From: Dechloromonas sp.
GTDB taxonomy: Bacteria > Pseudomonadota > Gammaproteobacteria > Burkholderiales > Rhodocyclaceae
Length of the DNA stretch: 64,000 nucleotides
Reading direction: 5' to 3'
Assembly (NCBI GenBank): GCA_028687035.1
Contig: JAQUAX010000001.1
Coordinates: 343,778 to 407,777 of the forward strand
Shown here: positions 45,705 to 58,800 of the stretch, in pieces
Layout of the letters: each line of letters starts with the position of its first letter
How positions within the stretch are numbered: position 1 is the first letter of the stretch
The notes under the pieces: generated by a model
Seen by the model: only the letters and a program-made list of their open reading frames with translations
Databases searched by the model: none
Told to the model about the DNA's origin: nothing
Position numbers and translations under genes: made by a program

Positions 45705-46148
45705 ATGGCTCTGGTTGAAAAGACAGTCTTGATCGAGCAGTCGGCCGGTCGCATGTTCGAACTGGTCGATCGCTGCGAGGATTACCCGGTTTTCCTGCCC
45801 TGGTGCGGGCGGACCGAGGTCAAATTCCGCGATGCGGCGAAAACCGTCGCGACGCTGCACATCAATTACCACGCCGTGAAGTCCAGCTTCACGACCGAGA
45901 ACGACAAGGAATTCCCGCACCTGATGCGGATCCGCCTGGTCGATGGCCCGTTCCGGCGCCTCGAGGGCTCCTGGCACTTCAGGGCCCTGGCCGAGAATGC
46001 CTGCAAGATCGAGTTCCAGCTGCATTACGAGTTTTCCAGCAAGCTGTTCGAGAAGGTCATCGGTCCGGTCTTCAGTCACATCGCCAATACCTTCGTCGAT
46101 GCCTTCGTGCGTCGCGCCAACCAGGTTTACGGAGCCAGCCATGGCTGA
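45705..46148 (+). CDS. ratA: RatA / Coq10-type START-domain protein
   Basis: A 147-residue single START/SRPBCC domain protein with the family marks [11 protein letters not shown] and a C-terminal amphipathic helix ([14 protein letters not shown]). E. coli RatA was described as blocking 70S ribosome formation, whereas mitochondrial Coq10 binds ubiquinone; which activity applies here is open. TAAAAT at 45663-45668 could be its -10. Its end overlaps rnfH by 8 nt. Confidence 0.93.
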   Translation: MALVEKTVLIEQSAGRMFELVDRCEDYPVFLPWCGRTEVKFRDAAKTVATLHINYHAVKSSFTTENDKEFPHLMRIRLVDGPFRRLEGSWHFRALAENACKIEFQLHYEFSSKLFEKVIGPVFSHIANTFVDAFVRRANQVYGASHG

Positions 46149-46467
46149 GAGCATTGCCGTCGAAGTCTGCTACGCCCGGGCGGACAAGCAGGAAGTCGTC
46201 GCCGTCAGTCTGCCGGAAGGCAGCACGCTGCAACAGGCGCTCGAGGCATCGGGCCTGCTTGCCAAGCATACGGAAATCGATCTCAAGAAGAACAAGTTCG
46301 GGATCTGGAACAAGCTGTCCAAGCCCGACGCCGTGCTGCGCGACCGCGACCGCGTCGAAATCTACCGGCCGCTGATCGCCGACCCCAAGGAGGTGCGCAA
46401 GCAGCGGGCCGCCGAAGGCAAGGTCATGAAAAAGGGCGCCGGCGACGCCGACGCCCCGGAGGCCTAG
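46141..46467 (+). CDS. rnfH: RnfH family ubiquitin-like protein
   Basis: A 108-residue beta-grasp protein. VEVCYARADKQEVVAVSLPEG and KKNKFGIWNKL are family marks. It is almost always found next to ratA; its role is unknown. The ATG lies inside the ratA end. Its TAG stop falls in the CCTAGC target site of the IS element, so the insertion left the reading frame complete. Confidence 0.93.
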   Translation: MAESIAVEVCYARADKQEVVAVSLPEGSTLQQALEASGLLAKHTEIDLKKNKFGIWNKLSKPDAVLRDRDRVEIYRPLIADPKEVRKQRAAEGKVMKKGAGDADAPEA

Positions 46468-46468
46468 C
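46463..46468. repeat. Target site duplication of the IS element, left copy
   Basis: CCTAGC, identical to 47495-47500. It fits the NCTAGN 6-bp target known for Bordetella IS481. It contains the rnfH stop (+) and the transposase stop (-). Confidence 0.9.
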
Positions 46469-47411
46469 TGTGTAAACCCACCAGGTTGTTCAGCCCGGTG
46501 ATTCGGGAGATAGGCGGCAGATATTGAAGGCTGGCATGAGGTCTGTGCCAGTTGTAGTGATGCAGCCAGAGTGGCAGATGCTGAGCACGTTGGGTAGAGG
46601 AATCGTAGGCCCGGGCATAAGCCCATTCCCGCAATGCGGTCTGGATGAAGCGCTCGGCCTTGCCATTGGTTTGTGGCGTGTAGGGCTTGGTGCGGAGGTG
46701 GCGCAGCCCCAGGCGCTGGCAAAGCCGGGCGAAGCGCCGGGATTTGTAGCAAGCGCCGTTATCGGTCAGGACCCGCCGGAAGGAGACGCCAAACGTGCGG
46801 TAGTAGCGCAGGGCCGACAGCAAGGCCCGGCAGGCGCTTCGGCCGCTCTCGTCGGGCTGGATGTCGGCAAAGGCGACTCTCGAATGGTCATCAAGGGCGA
46901 CATGGACGAATTCCCAACCCGCCCGGGGCGAGTTTTGCGTGCGATCCCCGGTGGCCCGATGTCCCGGTCGATGAAAGCGCCCGAGCTTCTTGATGTCGAG
47001 ATGGAGCATGTCGCCCGATGCGGCGTGCTCATAACGCACGATGGGTGCGGCCGGTTCGAGTGCAGCCAGGCGGTTGAGTCCTGCGCGCGTGAGCCAGCGA
47101 GCGATGGTGCTCCGGCTGATCCCGCATTGCTGGCTGATCTGGCGATACGTCTGGCGGCTGCGCCGCTGCTCGATCACCTGGGCTAGGACGGCCGGCGGCA
47201 AGGCATGCGGGCAGGACTTGGGGCGTGACGAGCGATCGTTGAGCCCGGCGACGCCTTCGGCTCGGAAACGCTGCAGCCACTTGTAGGCAGTTCGTACGCT
47301 AACGCCACTGGCGTGAGCAGCCTCCTCGGGCCGCAACCCACCATCGAGCATACGTTGAACAAGAAGGGCTCGACCGTGCGGCGTTAATCGGGCATTTTTA
47401 TGGATATTCAT
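46464..47411 (-). CDS. IS481-family transposase
   Basis: A 315-residue DDE transposase, apparently intact. An N-terminal helix-turn-helix region (about 10-115, with GVSVRTAYKWLQRF and GISRSTIARWL) precedes the catalytic core with Asp139 (LHLDIKKLGRF), Asp217 (LTDNG) and Glu253 (NGKAERF); the spacing is the DD(35)E expected of this group. The ATG at 47411 is preferred to an upstream extension to 47477. The stop codon is not inside the element: the TAG is supplied by the flanking CTAG target duplication. Confidence 0.95.
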   Translation of the reverse strand: MNIHKNARLTPHGRALLVQRMLDGGLRPEEAAHASGVSVRTAYKWLQRFRAEGVAGLNDRSSRPKSCPHALPPAVLAQVIEQRRSRQTYRQISQQCGISRSTIARWLTRAGLNRLAALEPAAPIVRYEHAASGDMLHLDIKKLGRFHRPGHRATGDRTQNSPRAGWEFVHVALDDHSRVAFADIQPDESGRSACRALLSALRYYRTFGVSFRRVLTDNGACYKSRRFARLCQRLGLRHLRTKPYTPQTNGKAERFIQTALREWAYARAYDSSTQRAQHLPLWLHHYNWHRPHASLQYLPPISRITGLNNLVGLHS

Positions 47412-47494
47412 TCGGGGCCTCGGAGGTTTGTTTGGTTGGCACCTCCAATTCTCCGGGGAGGTACCCCGAGTGAACAACCTACAGAGAGATCACA
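46469..47494. mobile_element. Complete IS481-family insertion sequence (1026 bp)
   Basis: The ends are imperfect inverted repeats: both start TGTG and share AGGTTGTTCA at positions 15-24 of each end. The flanks carry the 6-bp duplication CCTAGC. The element holds only the transposase gene. It sits between the convergent rnfH and DUF4124 genes without breaking either. Intact ends and identical target copies suggest a fairly recent insertion. Confidence 0.93.
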
Positions 47495-47500
47495 CCTAGC
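47495..47500. repeat. Target site duplication of the IS element, right copy
   Basis: CCTAGC, identical to 46463-46468 and 2 bp from the stop codon of the DUF4124 gene. Confidence 0.9.
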
Positions 47501-47502
47501 CC

Positions 47503-49505
<2,003 letters not shown>

Positions 49506-49523
49506 TCGGCTTCGTTGTCCTCG

Positions 49524-49550
49524 GGGCGGCTCGGCGAGCCGCCCTTGTTC
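49524..49550 (+). terminator. GC-rich hairpin between guaB and guaA, possible attenuator
   Basis: A perfect 9-bp stem GGGCGGCTC / GAGCCGCCC with a 3-nt loop, followed by only TTGTTC. The weak T tract suggests partial termination or transcript protection rather than a full stop. Confidence 0.45.
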
Positions 49551-49566
49551 ATTCAAGGTCCTGAAA

Positions 49567-52162
<2,596 letters not shown>

Positions 52163-52892
52163 ACGACTTCGCCGGACGGTCCGAAGCTGCGCTCGTGCAG
52201 CCGCACGCGACCGTCACGGGTGCACCAGGCGACGGTCGACGCCCGCGTTCCGTAGTTTTCCGAACGGACGAAAACCGCCGACAGCAGCCTTTCCCATTCG
52301 ATAGTGACGCCGGTCGCCGGCAGCGCCGGATCCGGAACGATGCGCCGGTCGGCGAGCAGCTCGAACAGCGGCGCCTCGTCCGGCAGCGCCGGCAGGGCCG
52401 AGGCGAATGCCGTCCGGGCCTGGACCAGCTTCGGCCACGGGGTGTCGAGCCGGTGGTTGGACAGGCCGTAGATGCCCGGCGGCAGCAGACGCGGCGCGCC
52501 GTCGCGGTTGGAGGCATAGACCAGCGAGTCGGCGTCGCCGAGCAGCAGGTTGAAACCGGCGTAACGATCGCCGTCGAGCTGCTGCGCGTAGCTCATCGCC
52601 GCTGCGTTGCCGAGCAGGAAATCGCGGGTCAGCGCGCCGCGCGAACGTTCGCCCGGCGGCATCCCCGGTTCGCGGACGTTGGTCACGGCGGCAAAGCGCC
52701 CGTCGTCGGCGATGCCCAGCCAGGTGCCGCCGGCCTCCAGGTCGCGCCCGCCGATCACCGTCGGCGCATCGGGCCAGCGGCCGGCCGGCGCGCTCGGCCG
52801 GGCATGGAACTCGTCGCGGTTGGCGGCGACGACCAGCGGAAAGTCCGGGTGACTCCGCCAGCCGACGACGATCAGGCACATTTCCGGGGTTT

Positions 52893-53909
52893 TTACGGGT
52901 TGACCGCGAGCGCCTGGACGCTGGCCCCTTCCCGCGAACCGAGCCGGGCGCTGGCTGCGAAATTGGACTGGATCACCGCCAGCCCCTCCCAGCCGCCGGC
53001 CGGCGACGGCGCGGCCGTCATCACCTTGCCGCAGGCCTGGTCCGGGTTGTCCGGCGAATGCAGTTCGTCGCCAGCGGCGAACGCGGTGTCGGCCGCGATG
53101 CGGAACAGGTGGCGCTTGACCTTGCCGAGGTACTGGGTCCGGGCGACGACCTCCTGGCCGGGGTAGCAGCCCTTGTGGAAGCTGACGCCGCCGATCTTTT
53201 CGAAATCGGCCATCTGCGGAACGAACTCTTCCCGGGTGGCCAGCGTCACCAGCGGGAAGGCGTTGCGCACGTCGAGCCAGCGCCAGGCCGGCAGACCGGC
53301 CGGGCGGGCCTTCACGGTCAGCTTCTGCCACAGGCCGGCCATCGCCGATTCGGGCAGCGCAACGACGTAGCGCTCGGCTTCCAGCCGCAGCACGGTGACG
53401 CCATCGGCCGCGGCGACGCCGCCTGGCGCCTCCGGGCAGGGCAGGGCGGCATCGCCCAGCGCCTCAGCGGCCTGCGGCCCGGAGACGCCGAGCAGCAGCA
53501 CGGCGTCGCTCAGCGAGGCGACCCTGACCTTGGCGCGCAGCACGAACATCTGCAGGCGCTTCTGGATGGCTTCCTGCAGGTCGGCGGAGATCAGCAGGCG
53601 ATAGGCGTCGCCGTCGCGCCAGGCGACGAAGCTCGCCTGCATCCGGCCCTTCGCCGAGCACCAGCCGGAATGCTGCCACTGGCCGGGAGCCAGATGGTTG
53701 ATATCGCTGGTCAGCTGCCCGTGCAGGAAGGGCTTGGCATCCTCGCCGACGGCCTCGATCAGGCCGAGGTGGGTCAGCGGAACGACGACGGTCTGCCGGC
53801 TGGCTGCCTGCAGTTCGCCGGCCGCATCGCCGAAATTGAGAAGTTCGGCGGATTCGCCGTCGAAGAGGCCTTCGGCGGATTCCAGAAAGCTGCGCCAGTT
53901 CGGGTTCAT
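52893..53909 (-). CDS. ygfZ: Folate-dependent Fe-S cluster repair protein YgfZ
   Basis: A 338-residue aminomethyltransferase-like protein with the YgfZ signature KGCYPGQEVVAR (Cys248). It uses tetrahydrofolate in assembling or repairing Fe-S enzymes such as MiaB. It shares a 93-bp divergent promoter region with mltG, a standard proteobacterial arrangement. Confidence 0.94.
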   Translation of the reverse strand: MNPNWRSFLESAEGLFDGESAELLNFGDAAGELQAASRQTVVVPLTHLGLIEAVGEDAKPFLHGQLTSDINHLAPGQWQHSGWCSAKGRMQASFVAWRDGDAYRLLISADLQEAIQKRLQMFVLRAKVRVASLSDAVLLLGVSGPQAAEALGDAALPCPEAPGGVAAADGVTVLRLEAERYVVALPESAMAGLWQKLTVKARPAGLPAWRWLDVRNAFPLVTLATREEFVPQMADFEKIGGVSFHKGCYPGQEVVARTQYLGKVKRHLFRIAADTAFAAGDELHSPDNPDQACGKVMTAAPSPAGGWEGLAVIQSNFAASARLGSREGASVQALAVNP

Positions 53910-53934
53910 GGGGGCTCCTGTAGAGGGTTTGGGC

Positions 53935-53942
53935 TATTATAT
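53935..53942. promoter_or_regulatory. Overlapping divergent -10 boxes of ygfZ and mltG
   Basis: TATTAT on the plus strand (53935-53940) and TATAAT on the minus strand (53941-53936) overlap within the inverted repeat GGGC-TATTATATC-GCCC (53931-53947). Confidence 0.45.
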
Positions 53943-54002
53943 CGCCCGTTTCATCGGGCTCGTTTCACGCGGGCCAGACCTTCCTGTCGCCGACGAGTTC
54001 CC

Positions 54003-54998
54003 GTGCGTTTCATTCTCAAGCTGTTTTTCGCGATTTGCCTGCTGGCCGCCGGACTGGCCGGCGGTCTCTGGTGGTGGTCGGGCCAGCCCCTGCCGCTGGC
54101 ATCCTCGCCGGCCGATTTCCGGATCGCGCCGGGCAGCAGCCTGCGTTCGGCGATCGGGCAGATGCGCGAGGCCGGCCTCGACGTGCCCGTGGTGCCGCTC
54201 GTGCTGCTGGCGCGGGCCGGACGCAGCGACACCGGGATCAAGGCCGGCTCCTACTCCGTGGCCCGCGGCGTGACGCCGCGTCAGCTCCTCGACAAGCTGG
54301 TCCGCGGCCAGGTCACACAGGGCGACGCGACGCTGGTCGAGGGCTGGACCTTCCACCAGTGGCGGGCCCGCCTGGATGCCCACCCGGATCTCGTGCACGA
54401 CAGCCGCGGCATGAGCGAGGCGCAGATCATCGAACGCCTGGGGCTGCCTGTCGCCAGCCTCGAAGGCTGGCAATTCCCGGATACCTACCTGTTCGACAAG
54501 CGCTCCAGCGATCTCGACCTGATCGCCCGCGCCGCCCGCGCGATGCAGCGCCGCCTCGACACCGAATGGACGCAGCGCGCCGCCGGCCTGCCCTACCGCA
54601 ATCCCGGCGAGGCGCTGGCGATGGCGTCGATCGTCGAGAAGGAGACCGGGCGTCCCGACGACCGGCCGCTGATCGCCGCCGTGTTCGTCAACCGGCTGCG
54701 CCTGGGCATGCGGCTGCAGACCGATCCGACGGTCATCTACGGTCTCGGCCAGTCCTTCGACGGCAACCTGCGCAAGCAGGACCTGCTCACCGACACTCCG
54801 TACAATACCTATACGCGCGCCGGCCTGCCGCCGACGCCGATTGCGATGCCGGGGCAGGCCGCGCTGCGCGCCGCGCTGAATCCGGCGGCGAGCGACGCCC
54901 TTTATTTCGTCGCGCGCGGCGACGGCAGCAGCGAATTTTCGCGCACGCTGGACGAGCACAATCGCGCGGTCGACCGTTTCCAGAGGGGAAAAATGTGA
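54003..54998 (+). CDS. mltG: Endolytic murein transglycosylase MltG
   Basis: Cleaves nascent glycan strands. A 331-residue inner-membrane protein with one N-terminal helix (about 4-22), a LysM-like region and the YceG catalytic domain, with catalytic Glu212 in SIVEKET and a conserved [15 protein letters not shown] block. The start is a GTG at 54003. Its ATG-TGA end contains the GTG start of tmk. Confidence 0.94.
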   Translation: MRFILKLFFAICLLAAGLAGGLWWWSGQPLPLASSPADFRIAPGSSLRSAIGQMREAGLDVPVVPLVLLARAGRSDTGIKAGSYSVARGVTPRQLLDKLVRGQVTQGDATLVEGWTFHQWRARLDAHPDLVHDSRGMSEAQIIERLGLPVASLEGWQFPDTYLFDKRSSDLDLIARAARAMQRRLDTEWTQRAAGLPYRNPGEALAMASIVEKETGRPDDRPLIAAVFVNRLRLGMRLQTDPTVIYGLGQSFDGNLRKQDLLTDTPYNTYTRAGLPPTPIAMPGQAALRAALNPAASDALYFVARGDGSSEFSRTLDEHNRAVDRFQRGKM

Positions 54999-55609
54999 GA
55001 GGCAAGTTCATCACCTTCGAGGGCATCGATGGCGCCGGCAAGAGCAGCCACGTCGAGTGGCTGGCCGACTGGCTGCGCGCGCGCGGAAAGACCGTGCAGG
55101 TGACGCGCGAGCCCGGTGGCACCGAACTCGGCGAGAAGCTGCGGGCGCTGCTGCTGGCCGAGCCGATGCACCTGGAAACCGAGACCCTGCTGATGTTCGC
55201 CGCCCGCCGCGAGCATCTGGCCCGTCTGATCGAACCGGCGCTGGCCCGGGGCGACTGGGTCGTCTGCGATCGCTTCACCGACGCGACCTACGCCTACCAG
55301 GGCGGCGGTCGCGGCCTCGACCGCGCCAAGTTCGCCGTGCTCGAGCACTGGGTCCATGAGCACCTGCAGCCGGACCTGACGCTGCTCTTCGACCTGCCGC
55401 TCGATGTGGCGCGGGAACGCATCGTGCTGGCCAACCGGACCCTGGACAAGTTCGAGCAGGAACGCGTCGATTTCCACGAGCGCGTCCGTCTCGCCTACCT
55501 CGAGCGGGCGCATGCCCACCCGTCGCGCATCCGTGTCATCGATGCCAATCAGCCCCTCGACAAAATTAGAGTGAAGCTTGAAGAAGTTGTCTCAAGCATT
55601 TGTTTATGA
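54995..55609 (+). CDS. tmk: Thymidylate kinase
   Basis: Phosphorylates dTMP to dTDP. A 204-residue P-loop kinase with [11 protein letters not shown] (8-18), the DR(Y/F) motif in [15 protein letters not shown] and a short LID. The GTG start overlaps the mltG stop and follows AGAGGGGA. The last 40 nt turn AT-rich and contain a GCTTGA/TCAAGC inverted repeat before holB. Confidence 0.96.
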   Translation: MRGKFITFEGIDGAGKSSHVEWLADWLRARGKTVQVTREPGGTELGEKLRALLLAEPMHLETETLLMFAARREHLARLIEPALARGDWVVCDRFTDATYAYQGGGRGLDRAKFAVLEHWVHEHLQPDLTLLFDLPLDVARERIVLANRTLDKFEQERVDFHERVRLAYLERAHAHPSRIRVIDANQPLDKIRVKLEEVVSSICL

Positions 55610-56628
55610 ACGTTATAGAACTTCATAAAAAAACCTGGGATCGCCTGCAGGCCCGGCGCGAGCGTTTGCCACACGCGCTGTTGCTGGTCGGCCAGAAGGG
55701 CATGGGCAAGTTCGAGCTGGCGCGGCGGTTTGCGGCCGGCCTGCTGTGCGAGCAGCCGACGCCGGACGGCACGGCCTGCGGCGGCTGCCTCGCCTGCAAC
55801 TGGTTCGCCCAGGGCAACCACCCGGACTTCCGCCTGTTGCAGCCGGAAGCGCTGTCCGCCGAAGGCGAGGTGGAAGAGGGCAAGAAAAAGCCCAGCCAGC
55901 AGATCACCATCGACCAGGTGCGGGCGCTGGATGATTTTCTGACGGTCGGCACCCATCGCGGCGGTTTGCGCATCGTCATCGTCAATCCGACCGAGGCGAT
56001 GAATCGCAGCACCGCGAACGCTCTTCTTAAAACGCTTGAAGAACCACCTCCAAGTAGTTTGTTTTTATTGGTTTCAAGCGAGCCGATGCGCTTACTGCCG
56101 ACCATCCGCAGCCGTTGCCAGCTGATCGCGGTCCCAACCCCGCAGCCGGCGCATGCGGAAAAAGTCCTCGCTGCCGCCGGCCTGAACGATGCCGCGCGCT
56201 GGCTGGCGCTGGCCGGCGGCTCGCCGGGGCTCGCGCTCGAGATGGGGAATGCCGGGCAGGGTGCCTGGCTGGGAACGCTGCTGACCCGGCTCGGCGCCGG
56301 CCCCCGGCTCGATCCGCTGGCGGCCGCGGCGGAACTCGACAAGGTGCTGCGCGACGGCAAGGGCAAGGTGCTGCTCAAGCAGTTCGTCGAGGCGGTGCAG
56401 AAATGGCTGGTCGATCTGACGCTGGCCGGCGAGCGCTTGCCGCCGCGATATTTTCTGGCCGAGCAGGGCACAATCGCCGGACTGGCTGCTATGATTCCCC
56501 CTGCGCGCCTGATCGCCGCCTACCGCGCCAGTGGTGTGCGCCGCCAGGAGGCCGAACAGCCGCTCAATGCGCGGCTTTTCCTCGAGGGATTGTTTCTGGA
56601 CTACCGCGCCCTGTTTGCCAACCGATAG
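55606..56628 (+). CDS. holB: DNA polymerase III delta-prime subunit
   Basis: A clamp-loader subunit of 340 residues. The P-loop is degenerate (GQKGMGKF, 29-36), as expected for the non-hydrolysing delta-prime. The zinc module has Cys48/58/61/64, and the sensor region is [20 protein letters not shown]. The ATG overlaps the tmk stop and lies in a small hairpin (55606-55626). Two stretches (55561-55635, across the start, and about 56015-56095) use AT-rich codons unlike the rest of the gene. Confidence 0.95.
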   Translation: MNVIELHKKTWDRLQARRERLPHALLLVGQKGMGKFELARRFAAGLLCEQPTPDGTACGGCLACNWFAQGNHPDFRLLQPEALSAEGEVEEGKKKPSQQITIDQVRALDDFLTVGTHRGGLRIVIVNPTEAMNRSTANALLKTLEEPPPSSLFLLVSSEPMRLLPTIRSRCQLIAVPTPQPAHAEKVLAAAGLNDAARWLALAGGSPGLALEMGNAGQGAWLGTLLTRLGAGPRLDPLAAAAELDKVLRDGKGKVLLKQFVEAVQKWLVDLTLAGERLPPRYFLAEQGTIAGLAAMIPPARLIAAYRASGVRRQEAEQPLNARLFLEGLFLDYRALFANR

Positions 56629-56631
56629 CCG

Positions 56632-56994
56632 ATGAGCGAAGCCAAGCCTTCCCCGCAACGCCCCAGCGTTCTTTCGCTGAACATCAATTCGAAGTCCGCG
56701 TTGTACGCGGCCTTCATGCCGCACCTGCGCGGCGGCGGCATCTTCATCCCGACGACCCGTTACTACAGCATCGGCGACGAAGTCTTCATGCTGTTGTCGC
56801 TGATGGACGACCCCGCGAAACTGCCGATCGCCGGTACCGTCGTCTGGATCACCCCGGCCGGCGCGCAGAACGGCCGCGCCCAGGGGATCGGCGTGCATTT
56901 CAACAATGACGAGAGCGGCCAGGAAGCCCGTCGCAAGATCGAAGGCCTGCTGGGCGGCGTGATGCAGTCCACCCGGCCGACGCACACCCTCTGA
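56632..56994 (+). CDS. pilZ: PilZ domain protein, type IV pilus PilZ-type
   Basis: A 120-residue single PilZ domain. In Pseudomonas and Xanthomonas the gene at this locus (after holB) encodes PilZ, which binds PilB and is needed for pilus assembly; this class lacks the c-di-GMP binding RxxxR. Here no RxxxR is seen before the core (PHLRGGGIFIPT), consistent with that class. It is relevant to the receiver-ATPase at 42940-45177, a potential partner (inference). Confidence 0.92.
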   Translation: MSEAKPSPQRPSVLSLNINSKSALYAAFMPHLRGGGIFIPTTRYYSIGDEVFMLLSLMDDPAKLPIAGTVVWITPAGAQNGRAQGIGVHFNNDESGQEARRKIEGLLGGVMQSTRPTHTL

Positions 56995-57005
56995 CCGCTC
57001 CCGGC

Positions 57006-57779
57006 ATGCTGGTCGACTCCCACTGTCACCTCGATTTTCCCGATCTGGCCGGGCGCCTGCCCGAAGTGCTGGCGCGCATGGGCGAGCACGGCGTCGACAT
57101 GGCCTTGTGCATCGGCGTCAATCTCGAGGATTTTCCGCAGGTCCTGGCCCTTGCCGAAGCGGATCACCGGCTGTACGCGACGGTCGGCGTTCATCCCGAA
57201 TACACCGATGTCGAGGAGCCCGACGAAGCGCGCCTGCTTGCGCTGGCCAGCCATCCGCGTGTCGTCGCGATCGGCGAGACCGGGCTGGACTACTACTGGC
57301 ACAAGGACCGCCCTGAATGGCAGCGCCAGCGCTTCCGGACCCACATCCGCGCGGCCCAGCGCTGCGGCAAGCCGCTGGTCGTCCATACGCGGGATTCGGC
57401 TGCCGACACGCTGCGCGTGCTCCGGGAAGAGGGGGCTGGTGACGTCGGCGGCGTGATGCACTGCTTCACCGAGAACTGGGAGATCGCCGAAGAGGCACTG
57501 GACCTCGGTTTTCACCTGTCCTTCTCCGGCATCGTCACCTTCAAGAATGCCGCGATCGTCAAGGAAGTCGCGCAAAAATGCCCGCTCGACCGGCTGCTGG
57601 TCGAAACCGATTCGCCTTACCTGGCGCCGGTACCCTATCGCGGCAAGCAGAACGAGCCGGCCTACGTGAAATACGTCGCCGAGGAGATCGCCCGCCTGCG
57701 CGGCACCAGCCTCGACGCGATCACCCAGGCCACGACCGACAATTTCTTCAAGCTGTTCAAGCACGCCAGACGCCCGTGA
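57006..57779 (+). CDS. TatD family metal-dependent deoxyribonuclease (YcfH-type)
   Basis: A 257-residue amidohydrolase-fold hydrolase with metal ligands in DSHCHLDF (3-10), GETGLDYYW, VVHTRDS, HCFTE and ETDSPYLAP. Members are 3'-5' nucleases or D-aminoacyl-tRNA deacylase-like enzymes. Placed after pilZ as in many proteobacteria. Confidence 0.93.
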   Translation: MLVDSHCHLDFPDLAGRLPEVLARMGEHGVDMALCIGVNLEDFPQVLALAEADHRLYATVGVHPEYTDVEEPDEARLLALASHPRVVAIGETGLDYYWHKDRPEWQRQRFRTHIRAAQRCGKPLVVHTRDSAADTLRVLREEGAGDVGGVMHCFTENWEIAEEALDLGFHLSFSGIVTFKNAAIVKEVAQKCPLDRLLVETDSPYLAPVPYRGKQNEPAYVKYVAEEIARLRGTSLDAITQATTDNFFKLFKHARRP

Positions 57780-57781
57780 AA

Positions 57782-58444
57782 ATGATCAAGAAAACCCTGT
57801 CCACCGCGCTGCTCGCCATCGCCTTTCCCGTTCTGGTTTGCGCCGGCACCTACGAAGAACTGATCCAGGGAGCCGGGCAGGGCGATACGCCGGCCATCGC
57901 CGCGCTGGTCAAGCGGGGCGCCTCGGTCGACACGACGGACAGCGAGGGCAACACCCTGCTGATCCTGGCAGCGCGGGAAGGCCACGGCGAACTGGTGGAT
58001 TTCCTGGTCCGCAACCGGGCCAAGCTGAACGCACGCAACGCGGCAGGCGATACCGCACTGCGACTGGCGGCCTTCCGCGGTCATCAGCGCGTCGTCGAGC
58101 TGCTGCTGGCCGGCGGCGCCGCGGTCAATATGCCGGGCTGGACGCCGCTGTCCTATGCCGCCTTCAACGGCCACACGGAAATCGCCCGCCGGCTGATCAA
58201 GGCGGGCGCCGAGGTCGATGCGGCAAGCGAAAACGGCACGACGGCGCTGATCGCCGCGGCCCGGGGCGGACATCTCGAAACCGTCCGCGTCCTGCTCGGT
58301 GCACGCGCCAATCCGAATCTCGCGCTGGAAAGCGGAGAAACCGCGCTCGATGCCGCGCTGAAGCAGCAGCACACCGAAATCGCCGAACTGCTGCGCAAGG
58401 CGGGCGGCAAGTCCGGCAAAACGGTCACCATCCAGGTGCGCTGA
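57782..58444 (+). CDS. Exported ankyrin-repeat protein
   Basis: A 220-residue protein with a signal peptide (to about residue 22, VLVCAG) and about five ankyrin repeats (for example GNTLLILAAREGHGELVDFL). It probably acts in the periplasm as a binding scaffold; the partner is unknown. A GTG at 57776 in a GTGA overlap with the tatD-type gene is an alternative start two residues longer. Confidence 0.87.
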   Translation: MIKKTLSTALLAIAFPVLVCAGTYEELIQGAGQGDTPAIAALVKRGASVDTTDSEGNTLLILAAREGHGELVDFLVRNRAKLNARNAAGDTALRLAAFRGHQRVVELLLAGGAAVNMPGWTPLSYAAFNGHTEIARRLIKAGAEVDAASENGTTALIAAARGGHLETVRVLLGARANPNLALESGETALDAALKQQHTEIAELLRKAGGKSGKTVTIQVR

Positions 58445-58465
58445 AGCCCTTTCGCAAGCGGCGCC

Positions 58466-58693
58466 TCAGTGCAGGCGCATGTTCAGCTCGTCGATGGCCG
58501 GTGCCCAATCGGCATCCTCGATGATTTCCTCTTTCAGGAAATTCCGCTGGGCCGGACTCCAGAACGGGGCCCTGTAAAGGGCGGTGCCGTTTTCCAGCGG
58601 CCGGTGGGTCGCGATGAAGCCTTCGATGCCGGCCGGGTCCGACGGCAGGCCGAGTTGAGCGAACAGCTGGCTGAGATCGTGGGCGTTGTCCAT
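58466..58693 (-). CDS. DUF2789 protein
   Basis: A 75-residue acidic protein matching DUF2789: LSQLFAQLGLPSDPAGIEGFI, then APFWSPAQRNFLKEEI and a C-terminal ADWAPAIDELNMRL. Function unknown. AAAGGAACGCG precedes the ATG. Confidence 0.85.
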   Translation of the reverse strand: MDNAHDLSQLFAQLGLPSDPAGIEGFIATHRPLENGTALYRAPFWSPAQRNFLKEEIIEDADWAPAIDELNMRLH

Positions 58694-58800
58694 GGCGCGT
58701 TCCTTTGCAGAAGGATTTAGGGCAGGGTGCCTACTTCTGACAGCCAGGCGCGGCAGTAATTCTCGAAAGCGAGGAGAAAGGGCGCCGATGCGGGCAGCGC

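Noticed and set aside
56023..56046. Programmed frameshift in holB at CTTAAAACG with a downstream stem
   Set aside because: The heptamer does not fit the X XXY YYZ slippery pattern in frame, and the alternative frame offers no sensible product; dnaX, not holB, is the known frameshift gene.
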